Assembly (NCBI GenBank): GCA_902800715.1
Contig: CADCFN010000009.1
Span: forward strand, 1-64,000
Direction of reading: 5' to 3'
Length of the DNA stretch: 64,000 bases
Source of the DNA: an uncultured Bacteroidales bacterium
GTDB taxonomy: Bacteria > Bacteroidota > Bacteroidia > Bacteroidales > Muribaculaceae
The notes under the pieces are model-generated. The model did no database searches. It saw only the letters and a program-made list of their open reading frames with translations, and was not told the DNA's origin. The position numbers were made by a program, and so were the translations under genes. Positions 25,701 to 33,313 of the stretch are shown in pieces. Position 1 is the first letter of the stretch; each line of letters begins with the position of its first letter.

Positions 25701-26689
25701 ATGCCAAAAACGGCACATGGAACTTCGGCGACAATGCCGGTAGTGACCGTGCCTTGGGTGGTATCTCGACCGGTGTGGCTAACGGCACTCGCTGCGTCAA
25801 CGTCTATGCCCACCTGCTCAATACGGGCAAGAAGGACATCGAGAACGTCAACGTCAGCTACAATGTCGAGAAGTACCGCAAGGGCAACAACGCCGCAGGC
25901 TTTGCCGTACAGCTCTATTACTCCATCGACGGACGCAACTGGACCAATGCAGGTAACAACTTCTACACCTACTTTGCTCCCGATGGCGAGACCATCGGCT
26001 ATGAGGAAGTGCCCGGCGAGACCGTGCCTGTGAACGCTATGCTTGGCACCAAGCTCGCACGCGGTTGCGACCTGTATCTGGCATGGAACATCAGCGTGGC
26101 TAGTGGTGACACTGCCCAGGGTGCTATGGCATTGGCTATTGACGACTTCACCATCAAGGGCGAATTGCCCAAGATTCCCGTTTCGCAGCACTACATCTTC
26201 GTCAACGACCAGACGGGTTGGGATGCACTCGGTTTGTATGCCTGGGGTGACAGCGAACTCTTCGGTGCTTGGCCCGGTGAGGCAAGCGTGGGCGATTCCA
26301 TCGTCAACGACATCAACTATAAGGTGTTCCTGCTCGATGCCAACAGTGGTAACTATCACCTGATTTTCAATAACTGGAACAATGGCGTGCAGTTGCCCGA
26401 CTATGATATTGTCGCTGACCGTGATTATTTCTTCACCATCACCGCCGCCGGCGTGACCGAGGACCAGGCCACCGTCATCGAGAGTGTCATGGACAATGCA
26501 CCGAAGATTCAGGTGCAAGGTAACGTGGCGTTTTATCCCGGTGTGATTTCGGTGTATAACCTCCAGGGGCAACTCATTGCTGCTGGCAAGGATGCTATCG
26601 GTCTGCAGCATCTGTCCCGCGGCATCTACATCCTGCAGGGCCGCAACGGCAGCAATGTCTCCACCATCAAGGTAGCCATCGGCTCATAA
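22796..26689 (+). CDS. Large secreted protein with SGNH-like hydrolase, starch-binding-like modules and type IX-like sorting tail, 1297 aa
   Basis: Signal peptide 1-26. Residues ~45-250 and ~915-1125 are two copies of one beta-rich module (PRTVGxxxxAxxxxMYxGGxSLxSNAKNGTWNF; EKYRxGNNAAGFAVQLY). Each is followed by a module resembling CBM26/starch-binding domains (HYIFVNDQTGWDALGLYAWGD in the second). Residues ~598-800 look like a DUF4886/SGNH-type esterase: block I SLNNSLIYY with candidate Ser601, ILQEQSS, PVNWAY, and the DxxH-type block DDRHPTLKATYMAA with His771. The last ~50 residues (VYNLQGQLIAAG...GIYILQGRNGSN) are a Por-like sorting tail. Likely a surface carbohydrate-active or adhesion protein, expressed from site C. 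Confidence 0.78.
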   Translation: MKKFTSLLSLAVSLLIMGMGSGTAWAQDALQVTPSATQVTQDFDGMWDDAAQAATLDMPQGWRVERQMNAPRTVGSFATASTTVMYTGGTSLASNAKNGTWNFASSSNPSDCSVGGLSTTVDGGTRCISVMTCLHNAGDEAITKLTLNYDIEKYRDGDNAAGFAVQLYISTDGNTWSSAGDDFYTYFAPDAATQGAAVVPISTTAIASKQLKLDLAAGSDLYLAWNISVASGSSPNKAMGLSIDNVVIDATFASQDQSCYIYVEDVTKWSTLSMAVDGGEPSAATSSAVVNGVTYKVWSLDMDGNSHQLVFADNTGNSLATSITANRDYYLCLTKEEVTEITDPENYTGYVDPSRPPFVASGIYLRGEVNSWGAVADWEFSDEGNGNYVLYDKTLNGQFKVADANWSSACNYGSNGTSVQVDVPYNLVLGTNDNISCGGNTFVCKRIVLSISNGVATLLLVSDDDDTGLTSVYVIGDNNGWNYMDASGKLDLVEGKTFHGQVTMPAVGDGYSHWRIYQRLGMGGVWGAESDLTGDNTSGTLIKGATGKISTAPGTYDVTFNLETGEYSLVQAASTPTTMTLQPANVVLVPEVPEQVKVLSLNNSLIYYNDQDAVFNGIAQAMGKDANWTKHTLLGKSLLTHWEEGDGVAEDGNPGAKMLVRSEAWSHIILQEQSSLPRTNIESFRANVKRWVDYIREYCPNPNAIIIVPVNWAYSGDWENYTAFNATFVKNYQDVALDLGVTLCPVGIAYQEVYDLEGSEGTLTWFLDDRHPTLKATYMAAAMEYGLIYGTDPMDITWAPNGMSADDAAAMRGYASRALNGFTNYVDHTAGQVHYKVTVRDQFGMEVEAPEPVVMTLSDGGDIDANQVFTSNGTNGEYTVTATTGDFTQTANLKVATALTEVVTYPAIELNESVLNASETFDVMGDEATATLPEAWRIDRILTAPRTVGRYDMADDQTMYSGGVSLPSNAKNGTWNFGDNAGSDRALGGISTGVANGTRCVNVYAHLLNTGKKDIENVNVSYNVEKYRKGNNAAGFAVQLYYSIDGRNWTNAGNNFYTYFAPDGETIGYEEVPGETVPVNAMLGTKLARGCDLYLAWNISVASGDTAQGAMALAIDDFTIKGELPKIPVSQHYIFVNDQTGWDALGLYAWGDSELFGAWPGEASVGDSIVNDINYKVFLLDANSGNYHLIFNNWNNGVQLPDYDIVADRDYFFTITAAGVTEDQATVIESVMDNAPKIQVQGNVAFYPGVISVYNLQGQLIAAGKDAIGLQHLSRGIYILQGRNGSNVSTIKVAIGS

Positions 26690-26708
26690 CCAATTCATTT
26701 ATCCAGCG

Positions 26709-26748
26709 AAAATGGCTGCTGCATGTCCATCATGTGGCAGCCATTTTC
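26709..26748 (+). terminator. Terminator after the 1297-aa protein gene
   Basis: AAAATGGCTGC / GCAGCCATTTT stem with an inner CATG/CATG pair, running into the T-rich side. Confidence 0.75.
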
Positions 26749-26948
26749 ACATCAATCAAGAAACCGCTATAATTTGCACAATTTTTGGATAAAAATTGGT
26801 TTCACCTCAGCAAATGGAACAAGCTTGTTTGCGTTCGGTTTGCACAAATTTGCGCTAATTATGTCCTAAATTGCGTTAACGGTTTGTGTGTGTGTGCAAA
26901 ATGTCGTAATTTCGCAGGGTAAAAACGAATCAAAGGCACATTCTTACG

Positions 26949-27953
26949 ATGAAAATTGGGAATATAGATTTGGGCGAGCGCCCTGTGATGCTGGCACCCA
27001 TGGAGGATGTCACCGATCAGTCGTTCAGGCTCATCTGCCGTGAACAGGGTGCCGATTTGGTCTATACCGAATTTGTCAGTGCCGATGCGCTGATACGCAA
27101 CATCGACCGCTCGATACAGAAGATGTCGATTGCCCCAGGCGAGCGCCCAGCAGCTATCCAGATTTATGGTCGCGAGCTGGAGCCGATGGTCGAGGCTGCA
27201 CACATCGCTGCGACCGCCAAGCCCGATTTCATCGACATCAACTGGGGCTGTCCCGTGAAGAAAATCGCGGGCAAGGGCTCTGGTGCCGGCATGTTGCGCA
27301 ATATTCCCCTGATGCTTGAGATTACCCGTGCCATCGTTGATGCCGTCGACCTCCCGGTGACGGTAAAAACCCGTCTGGGCTGGGACCACAACAGCAAAAT
27401 CATCGTGGAACTTGCCGAGCAACTGCAGGACTGCGGCATCGCGGCCCTCACCATCCATGGTCGCACACGTTCCCAGATTTACACGGGCGAAGCCGACTGG
27501 ACCCTTATCGGCGAGGTGAAGAACAACCCGCGCATGAAGATTCCCATCATCGGCAACGGTGATGTTACAACACCCCAACGGTTGAAGGAATGCTTCGACC
27601 GCTATGGCGTTGATGGTGTGATGGTGGGCAGGGCGAGCATTGGCGCCCCGTGGATATTCCGTGAGATGAAACAGTACCTGCTCACGGGCGAGGTGCCCCA
27701 AATCAGCGATGCCGAGAAAATGGCACTGGTGCGCCGTCAGATTGCCGAGAGCATCGACCGCATCGACGAGTACCGCGGCATCCTTCACATCCGCCGCCAC
27801 CTGGCCGCCACGCCGCTGTTCAAGGGCATACGCAACTTCCGCCCCACACGCATCGCCATGCTGCAGGCCAATACCCGTGCCGAACTGGAATCCATCCTGG
27901 ACCATATAGAAAATGACATTTTACCTAATATAGATACTCAAAACGAAGAATAG
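26949..27953 (+). CDS. dusB: tRNA-dihydrouridine synthase, DusB-like
   Basis: FMN-dependent enzyme that reduces uridines of the tRNA D-loop to dihydrouridine. It starts with the TIM-barrel entry VMLAPMEDVTDQSFR, has the catalytic Cys101 in INWGCPVKKI, then KGSGAGML, VTVKTRLGWD, LTIHGRTR and GNGDV, and ends with the helical tRNA-binding domain. At 334 residues it is full length. The gene at 27957 follows after 3 bp, so they are probably cotranscribed. A weak -7 box (TAATTTCG) lies near 26905. Confidence 0.95.
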   Translation: MKIGNIDLGERPVMLAPMEDVTDQSFRLICREQGADLVYTEFVSADALIRNIDRSIQKMSIAPGERPAAIQIYGRELEPMVEAAHIAATAKPDFIDINWGCPVKKIAGKGSGAGMLRNIPLMLEITRAIVDAVDLPVTVKTRLGWDHNSKIIVELAEQLQDCGIAALTIHGRTRSQIYTGEADWTLIGEVKNNPRMKIPIIGNGDVTTPQRLKECFDRYGVDGVMVGRASIGAPWIFREMKQYLLTGEVPQISDAEKMALVRRQIAESIDRIDEYRGILHIRRHLAATPLFKGIRNFRPTRIAMLQANTRAELESILDHIENDILPNIDTQNEE

Positions 27954-27956
27954 GCA

Positions 27957-28664
27957 ATGAAAAGAATCTCGACTAATATCATATTGATGATTACCGTGGC
28001 GCTGGCTTCAAATGCCCAAGTGACGCATCGTGTTGTCAAGCTGGCAGATTTCACACGCCTGGCTGTGGTTGACGATATCAATGTGGAATACCGCTGTAAT
28101 CCCGATTCGGCTGGGCTGGTGGTGTTTGATGCCACACAGGAGGTTGCCGATGCCCTCATGTTCACCGTTTCTAACAAGGGGCGCTTGTCAATACAAGTCA
28201 ATGATTTCTTCGAGAGCCGAGGCAATCTGCCATCGTTGACACTATACTCTTCAACCCTCGACGAGGCCGAGAATGCCGGTGACAGCGTCCTGCGCATCTC
28301 TCAGTTGCCGCCCCTCAAGTCATTCAAGGTGCGCCTGCTTGACAACGGCAAGGTCATCGTGCGTGGCGTGCGGGCCTCTCAGCTCGAATTGCAAATCCTG
28401 AGCGGAAAAGGAAAAATCATTGCCGACGGCTCCTGCGACGACTTGTCACTGCGCTTGGTTGGTACTGGCGAAATCCAGGCCGATAATGTGACCGCCACCA
28501 ACGTCTCGTGCCGCATCATGGGCACCGGTTCGATGGGCTGCAACGTCAATGGCGGCGACCTCAAGGTGAGCGGTAGCGGCACCGGCAAAGTCTATTACAA
28601 AGGAAAACCCAACAAAGTCACCGTCCGCAAACTCGGCACCATCAAAGCCATCCCCATGGAGTGA
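27957..28664 (+). CDS. Secreted DUF2807 (adhesin-head-like) protein, 235 aa
   Basis: Signal peptide 1-20 (ends SNAQ). The C-terminal half is a Gly/Ser-rich beta-helix with short repeats (LSGKGKIIADGSCDDLSLRLVG, MGTGSMGCNVNGGDLKVSGSGTGKVYYKG), typical of the Bacteroidota DUF2807 'putative auto-transporter adhesin head' domain. The first half is a small beta domain. It follows dusB by 3 bp, though the functions are not obviously linked. Probably exported to the envelope; function unknown. Confidence 0.85.
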   Translation: MKRISTNIILMITVALASNAQVTHRVVKLADFTRLAVVDDINVEYRCNPDSAGLVVFDATQEVADALMFTVSNKGRLSIQVNDFFESRGNLPSLTLYSSTLDEAENAGDSVLRISQLPPLKSFKVRLLDNGKVIVRGVRASQLELQILSGKGKIIADGSCDDLSLRLVGTGEIQADNVTATNVSCRIMGTGSMGCNVNGGDLKVSGSGTGKVYYKGKPNKVTVRKLGTIKAIPME

Positions 28665-28724
28665 CGTCTCCTTAGACCTCGGGTATAAAAGATTGAAAAT
28701 TAACATCCTTAAATATTATTAGTT

Positions 28725-30122
28725 ATGTTTAGTAAAGAAACTTATATGGGTCGTCGTGACGAGTTGAAGAGGCTCGTGGGCGACGGTGTGATTCTGCTGT
28801 TCGGCAACAATGAATCGCCTTGCAATTATCCTAACAACGCTTATTACCCTTTCCGTCAGGACTCGACGTTCCTGTACTATTTCGGTCAGAAGCGTGACGG
28901 TCTGGTTGGTGTTATCGACGTTGACAATAACGTGGAAACGCTCATTGGCGACGATATTGACATCGAAGATATCGTTTGGTATGGATCGGTGGACAGTGTT
29001 GCCGACATGGCTGCCCAGGTGGGCGTTGCCAACTCGGCGCCGATGAAGCAGTTGCAGGTCATCTGTGACGAGGCGCGCGCCAAGGGCCGCCGCATCCATT
29101 TCCTGCCGCCTTATCGCCACGACACCAAGATTCAGATTATGGACCTGCTGGGCATCCACCCGAGCAAGCAGGCCGAGGCTGTGTCACACGACCTGCGCAT
29201 GGCGGTCATCAATATGCGTTCGGTGAAGACTGCCGAGGAAATCGTGGAACTCGAGCGTGCCGCCGAGGTGGGCTACCTGATGCACACCACTGCAATGCGC
29301 CTCATCAAGCCGGGCGTGACCGAGAAATACATCGGTGGACAGATTGACGGCATCGCCGAGAGCTATGGCGCGAAGAACAGTTTCGCCACCATCTTCTCGC
29401 AGCATGGCGAAATCATGCACGGCAATCCGTCGATGGCTCCGCTGGAGGCTGGCCGTTTGGCCCTGTGTGACTGCGGTGCCGAGACGATGGAGTTCTACTG
29501 CAGCGACAACACGCGCACGATGCCCGTCAGCGGCAAGTATGACCAGCGCCAGCTCGACATCTACCGCATCGTCGAGGAGTGCCATGACCACGCTCTGGAC
29601 ATCTCCAAGCCGGGCATGAAGTATATGGACGTGCATTTCTCGGTTTGCCGACTGATGACTGAGCGCCTCAAGGAGCTGGGTCTGATGAAGGGCGACGTTG
29701 ACGAGGCCGTTGCTGCCGGTGCCCACGCCATGTTCCTGCCTCACGGCCTGGGACACATGATGGGTATGGACGTGCATGACATGGAAGGCCTTGAGCAGAT
29801 TTATGTGGGCTTTGATGAGGAAACCAGGCCTAACCTGGAGCAGTTCGGCACCAACTGCCTGCGCATGGGACGCCGCCTGCAGGAGGGCTTCGTCGTGACC
29901 GACGAGCCAGGCATCTACTTCATTCCCGCCCTCATCGACGACTGGCGTGCCAGCGGCCACTGCGCCGAGTTCCTCAACTTTGACATGTTGGAAACCTACA
30001 AGGACTTTGGCGGCATCCGCATCGAGGACGACATCCTCATCACTGCCGACGGCTGCCGCTTCCTGGGTGAGAAGCGCATCCCCTATCATCCCAAGGATGT
30101 AGAGGACTTCATGAACAGCTAG
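28725..30122 (+). CDS. M24B aminopeptidase P family protein, 465 aa
   Basis: Cytoplasmic metallopeptidase removing N-terminal residues before proline. Residues ~1-170 are the creatinase/prolidase-like N-terminal domain and ~175-450 the pita-bread fold. The dimetal ligands are visible: Asp in CDCGAE, Asp in CSDNTRT, His in FLPHGLGHMMG, Glu in VVTDEPGIYF and Glu in GGIRIEDDIL. Length and order match Bacteroidota members. No signal peptide. A terminator follows at 30149. Confidence 0.93.
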   Translation: MFSKETYMGRRDELKRLVGDGVILLFGNNESPCNYPNNAYYPFRQDSTFLYYFGQKRDGLVGVIDVDNNVETLIGDDIDIEDIVWYGSVDSVADMAAQVGVANSAPMKQLQVICDEARAKGRRIHFLPPYRHDTKIQIMDLLGIHPSKQAEAVSHDLRMAVINMRSVKTAEEIVELERAAEVGYLMHTTAMRLIKPGVTEKYIGGQIDGIAESYGAKNSFATIFSQHGEIMHGNPSMAPLEAGRLALCDCGAETMEFYCSDNTRTMPVSGKYDQRQLDIYRIVEECHDHALDISKPGMKYMDVHFSVCRLMTERLKELGLMKGDVDEAVAAGAHAMFLPHGLGHMMGMDVHDMEGLEQIYVGFDEETRPNLEQFGTNCLRMGRRLQEGFVVTDEPGIYFIPALIDDWRASGHCAEFLNFDMLETYKDFGGIRIEDDILITADGCRFLGEKRIPYHPKDVEDFMNS

Positions 30123-30148
30123 AAGTCAGAAATAAACTTTAAAATCAT

Positions 30149-30190
30149 ACCCTATGTTTCACTTTGACATTGGTGAACATAGGGTTTGTT
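30149..30190 (+). terminator. Terminator after the M24 peptidase gene
   Basis: ACCCTATGTT / AACATAGGGT arms with an inner CAC/GTG pair, then TTTGTTATT. The remainder up to 30516 shows no gene. Confidence 0.7.
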
Positions 30191-30516
30191 ATTGCTATTT
30201 GATCAAGAACACGGTTGCCATCTGAGCCTTTGTCCTGTCAAAAAGCAATGGCATGATTTTGATGGGATTTTTATAACTTGCTGGAAATCAATCATTGAAC
30301 TGTATCTTCAAAACCAAAAACAGGAGGGGCGGAAAAGTTAATGAATCCTAAAAGCAATATCCAACCTTCACGCCACAAAAGTACAACACACAGCCCACCA
30401 CGTCAATGTCAAAAAGCAGGGTTTGGTATTTATCTTGGCATACGCACTCTTTGGACTTCACTCTCAGACGCGAAGTTGCGTAGCTTTATTTCGCATCTGC
30501 GTTCTGCCCCCCCACG

Positions 30517-30565
30517 CTAAGAATTAAAAACTAAGGATTAAGGACTAAAGACTAAGAACTAAATT
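30517..30565 (+). repeat. Heptanucleotide array (YTAARRA)7 abutting a promoter
   Basis: Seven contiguous 7-bp units (CTAAGAA, TTAAAAA, CTAAGGA, TTAAGGA and so on) end 2 bp before the -7 box of the next gene, so they replace its -33 region. A change in unit number would alter the promoter. Confidence 0.8.
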
Positions 30566-30567
30566 AC

Positions 30568-30575
30568 TATCTTTG
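30568..30575 (+). promoter_or_regulatory. -7 box directly before the TPR/HTH regulator
   Basis: TATCTTTG ends 5 bp before the ATG at 30581, which implies a leaderless or nearly leaderless mRNA if this is the promoter. Confidence 0.55.
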
Positions 30576-30580
30576 TAGCG

Positions 30581-32236
30581 ATGAAACGGTTGCCGGTTGT
30601 CATATTGGTGATGCTGGTGGTGCTTGTGGCTGTGGTCACGGGCTGTAGTCGTGTGCCACACTATGACAGCCGTCTTGTGGCTGCCGACAGCTTGATGCGT
30701 GCTCTGCCTGACAGCGCCCTGGCGCTGGTCGAGGCGGTTAGGGCCGACAGCCTATCCAGCGAGGGCGACCGCGCTTACCGCGACCTGCTGATGACCCAGG
30801 CCCGCTACCGCTGCTACATCGTTGCCACCAGCGACAGCGCCATCAACCGTGCCCTCAACTACTACAGCAACCACAGCAACGAGCGCGAGAAACTCACCCG
30901 CGCCTATATCTATAAAGGCGCCGTCATGGAAGAACTGGGCTACCCCGACAGCGCCATGTTCTACTACAAGACCGCCGAGGCCACCGCCGACGATGATGAC
31001 TACTTCAACCTGGGATATGCCAAGATGAGAATGGGCGCTCTTTACCGTGACTATTACTCCATGGACGGAAAAGATGCTCAGAAATATGAGGAAGCACTGG
31101 AGTGCCTGATGAAAACTGATTGCCCTCATTACCAGCTCGTCTGTATGGTTAATCTAGGTTCACTATATAGATTAAAGGAAAACCAAAAAGCCGAGCGCAT
31201 GCTGATACAAGCAAGAGGCATGGCAAGTGCAATGCGAGATACTGCCATTTTTATTGTCTGCGACCAAAATTTGATTGCTATGTACAATTATTTTCATTGG
31301 CACAATCGAGCTAGACCTTTGATTCAAGAAGTCTTGTCGCTGAAGTGGAAAGGAAAAATCGATATGATTTTCTATACCGAGGCTGCCGATGTATATTCTG
31401 CAGTTGGGCAAATAGATTCAGCGGAATATCTCTTGAGCCTGATTCCCGATGAGACAGCAGGAAACCCGGTCAATGAGATTTCAAGGCTGCAATGCCTCGG
31501 TGACATCGCCCTGGCAAAGCGTGACACGATGGCGCATTTGCGGTTTGAACAACAGGCCAACTGGATTAACGACTCCTTGTTGGCTAACGACCAGCTCGAC
31601 CAAATCACCTTCACCGAGGCTCAGTTGGATAAAACCATCGCCCAACAGATGCAGGAAAGGCAAAAGAAGCACACTTCTTGCCTGGTGGCGTTCTTTATAG
31701 CTATTGTGATGATTGTCCTATTCTTCTATTGTCGCCACGTCCATCGTTTTGACAGAATCATAGCTGATTTCAAACAGCAATCTGACAGTCAGTTGAATGA
31801 CTTGAACGTGCTTAATCGGAATATCGAAAAACTTCAAATCCAAGACAGCCAGCTGAAGAACTTTATCTCATCTCACTTGGGTCTCATGCGAGAGATGATT
31901 GAAGCCTGCTACCATGCACCGCGCACTGTGCTGTCCGATGACATACAGCGCATTGTGAAATTACAGAAAGGCAACAAGGACAGTTGGGAAAAGCTATATA
32001 ACTACATCGACATTGAGTATCATCACATCATGACCGAAACGCGTCGCAATTACCCCCAGCTAAACGACCGCGACCTGTTGTTGCTGGCGCTGACCTGCTT
32101 GGGTTATTCCTGTGCACAGATTGCCATCATCTTTGGCTATGCCAATGCCTCGACCATTGGCGGCAACAGACAAAGGCTTGCAAAAAAAATGGGTTTATCT
32201 TCTACTCTGAATGAATACATCAACAAGTTCCAGTAA
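30581..32236 (+). CDS. Lipid-anchored TPR protein with membrane helix and cytoplasmic HTH (putative regulator), 551 aa
   Basis: The signal sequence ends in a lipobox with Cys22 (VVTGC). Residues ~30-340 form tetratricopeptide-like helical pairs (RAYIYKGAVMEELGYPDSAMFYYKTA). A membrane helix lies at ~365-384 (SCLVAFFIAIVMIVLFFYC), then a coiled coil and a C-terminal helical domain (NDRDLLLLALTCLGYSCAQIAIIFGYANASTIGGNRQRLAKKMG) resembling LuxR-type HTH. Such TPR-TM-HTH proteins are common in Bacteroidales and are thought to couple an envelope signal to transcription. An in-frame ATG at 30611 would remove the charged n-region, so 30581 is favoured. Confidence 0.78.
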   Translation: MKRLPVVILVMLVVLVAVVTGCSRVPHYDSRLVAADSLMRALPDSALALVEAVRADSLSSEGDRAYRDLLMTQARYRCYIVATSDSAINRALNYYSNHSNEREKLTRAYIYKGAVMEELGYPDSAMFYYKTAEATADDDDYFNLGYAKMRMGALYRDYYSMDGKDAQKYEEALECLMKTDCPHYQLVCMVNLGSLYRLKENQKAERMLIQARGMASAMRDTAIFIVCDQNLIAMYNYFHWHNRARPLIQEVLSLKWKGKIDMIFYTEAADVYSAVGQIDSAEYLLSLIPDETAGNPVNEISRLQCLGDIALAKRDTMAHLRFEQQANWINDSLLANDQLDQITFTEAQLDKTIAQQMQERQKKHTSCLVAFFIAIVMIVLFFYCRHVHRFDRIIADFKQQSDSQLNDLNVLNRNIEKLQIQDSQLKNFISSHLGLMREMIEACYHAPRTVLSDDIQRIVKLQKGNKDSWEKLYNYIDIEYHHIMTETRRNYPQLNDRDLLLLALTCLGYSCAQIAIIFGYANASTIGGNRQRLAKKMGLSSTLNEYINKFQ

Positions 32237-32559
32237 CAGAAATGACTTTGCCTCAAACCGCTGAGTTTCTTTAATGATGGCATTTCAAAACATGATGTGT
32301 CACAACCGTCAACATTAAACCAAACATTTTTAAATACAGAGTATAATTCTTTTCACATTTCTCGTCCGTTAAGGCAGGTGAGAAATCTCCTTATTATCCT
32401 GAGACTCTAATCTCACATACATCTATCGTATGCCACCTAAAAACTGATTTGAAATCACTATTTATGGCATGTAAATTAGGGAAAGATGACCTGCATAAAA
32501 TAGGTTTCTGTAATATATTGATACTCAGCAAAATAAAAATGTTTTGCATAACAAAAAAA

Positions 32560-32592
32560 TTTGTCATTTTCCATTAATTGACAGTAACTTTG
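32560..32592 (+). promoter_or_regulatory. Promoter of the frameshifted DUF3244-like gene
   Basis: TTTG (32560-32563), a 21-bp spacer and TAACTTTG (32585-32592). In the preceding 32237-32559 the only structure I see is a TTTCTC/GAGAAA hairpin near 32358-32384. Confidence 0.65.
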
Positions 32593-32627
32593 CAAAAAAG
32601 AATATTCTCCTTTTTAATACTTAAAAC

Positions 32628-33001
32628 ATGATGAAAAGATTAATCATTTCGTACTGTTTTTTGTTGCTGCTGCCAGCTTTTGTATACAGGCTAGACGACA
32701 ACCCATCGTCATCCATAAAGGAGGAGCAACCCATAGTCACTTGGAACTCCCTGCTCCTGCCGTTGAGCCTGAGGTGTATTATGACGATGTTGCACAGGAG
32801 ATTATCATTGTTGGGACAGGCAATGCCACTTATTATAATGTGGTGATTGAGTCTGTAAATGACTGGGACGTGTCGCTTTCCACCCAGGTCAACGGCTCTT
32901 ACGACACCATCGACATCTCCTCGCTCCCCGCCGACGAGTACTGTATCACCATCACCACAGCATGGAACGATACCTTTGTCGGTTACTTCGAAATCGAATA
33001 A
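32628..33001 (+). pseudogene. DUF3244-like small secreted protein, interrupted by a frameshift
   Basis: The frame from 32628 gives a signal-peptide-like start (KRLIISYCFLLLLPAFVY) and then SSSIKEEQPIVTW before it leaves the family pattern. From about 32741 a different frame continues with EVYYDDVAQEIIIVG and ends TIDISSLPADEYCITITT...GYFEIE at 32999, the hallmark of Bacteroidota DUF3244 secreted proteins. Joining them needs one deleted base (or two inserted) near 32735-32745. The promoter is intact. It is either a recent pseudogene, a phase-variable gene or a sequencing error. Confidence 0.65.
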
Positions 33002-33084
33002 AACAGCCCATTTTCTTCGATGAAATTGGCATTTTTTGAGAAACCACAAACATCATTATTATTAAAAACTAAAAACTTGTTATT

Positions 33085-33204
33085 ATGAAGAAATTGATTT
33101 TTCTGGCAGTCCTCTGCCTGTTGGCTAGCGCCAGCCCCGTGAGCGCACAGCTTATCATCCGCAACAGCGGCCATAAACCGTGTCACTACAAGACGGTTTT
33201 ATAG
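33085..33204 (+). CDS. 39-residue secreted peptide, possibly a truncated gene
   Basis: ATG 33085 opens a strong signal peptide (KKLIFLAVLCLLASASPVSA) followed by only 18 mature residues (QLIIRNSGHKPCHYKTVL) and a TAG. An AAACCGT/ACGGTTT hairpin spans the 3' end. It lies 83 bp after the DUF3244 frame and could be the 5' remnant of a larger secreted gene or a genuine small exported peptide. No known family. Confidence 0.5.
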   Translation: MKKLIFLAVLCLLASASPVSAQLIIRNSGHKPCHYKTVL

Positions 33205-33313
33205 TGGAAAAGGGTGCGACATTCGCAGTATATCCCTCTTGTTTTTAATAATAATTGTGATGATTTGGATTATTAGTTGTATTTTTGCGATATAAACCAA
33301 AAACGAATTGAAT

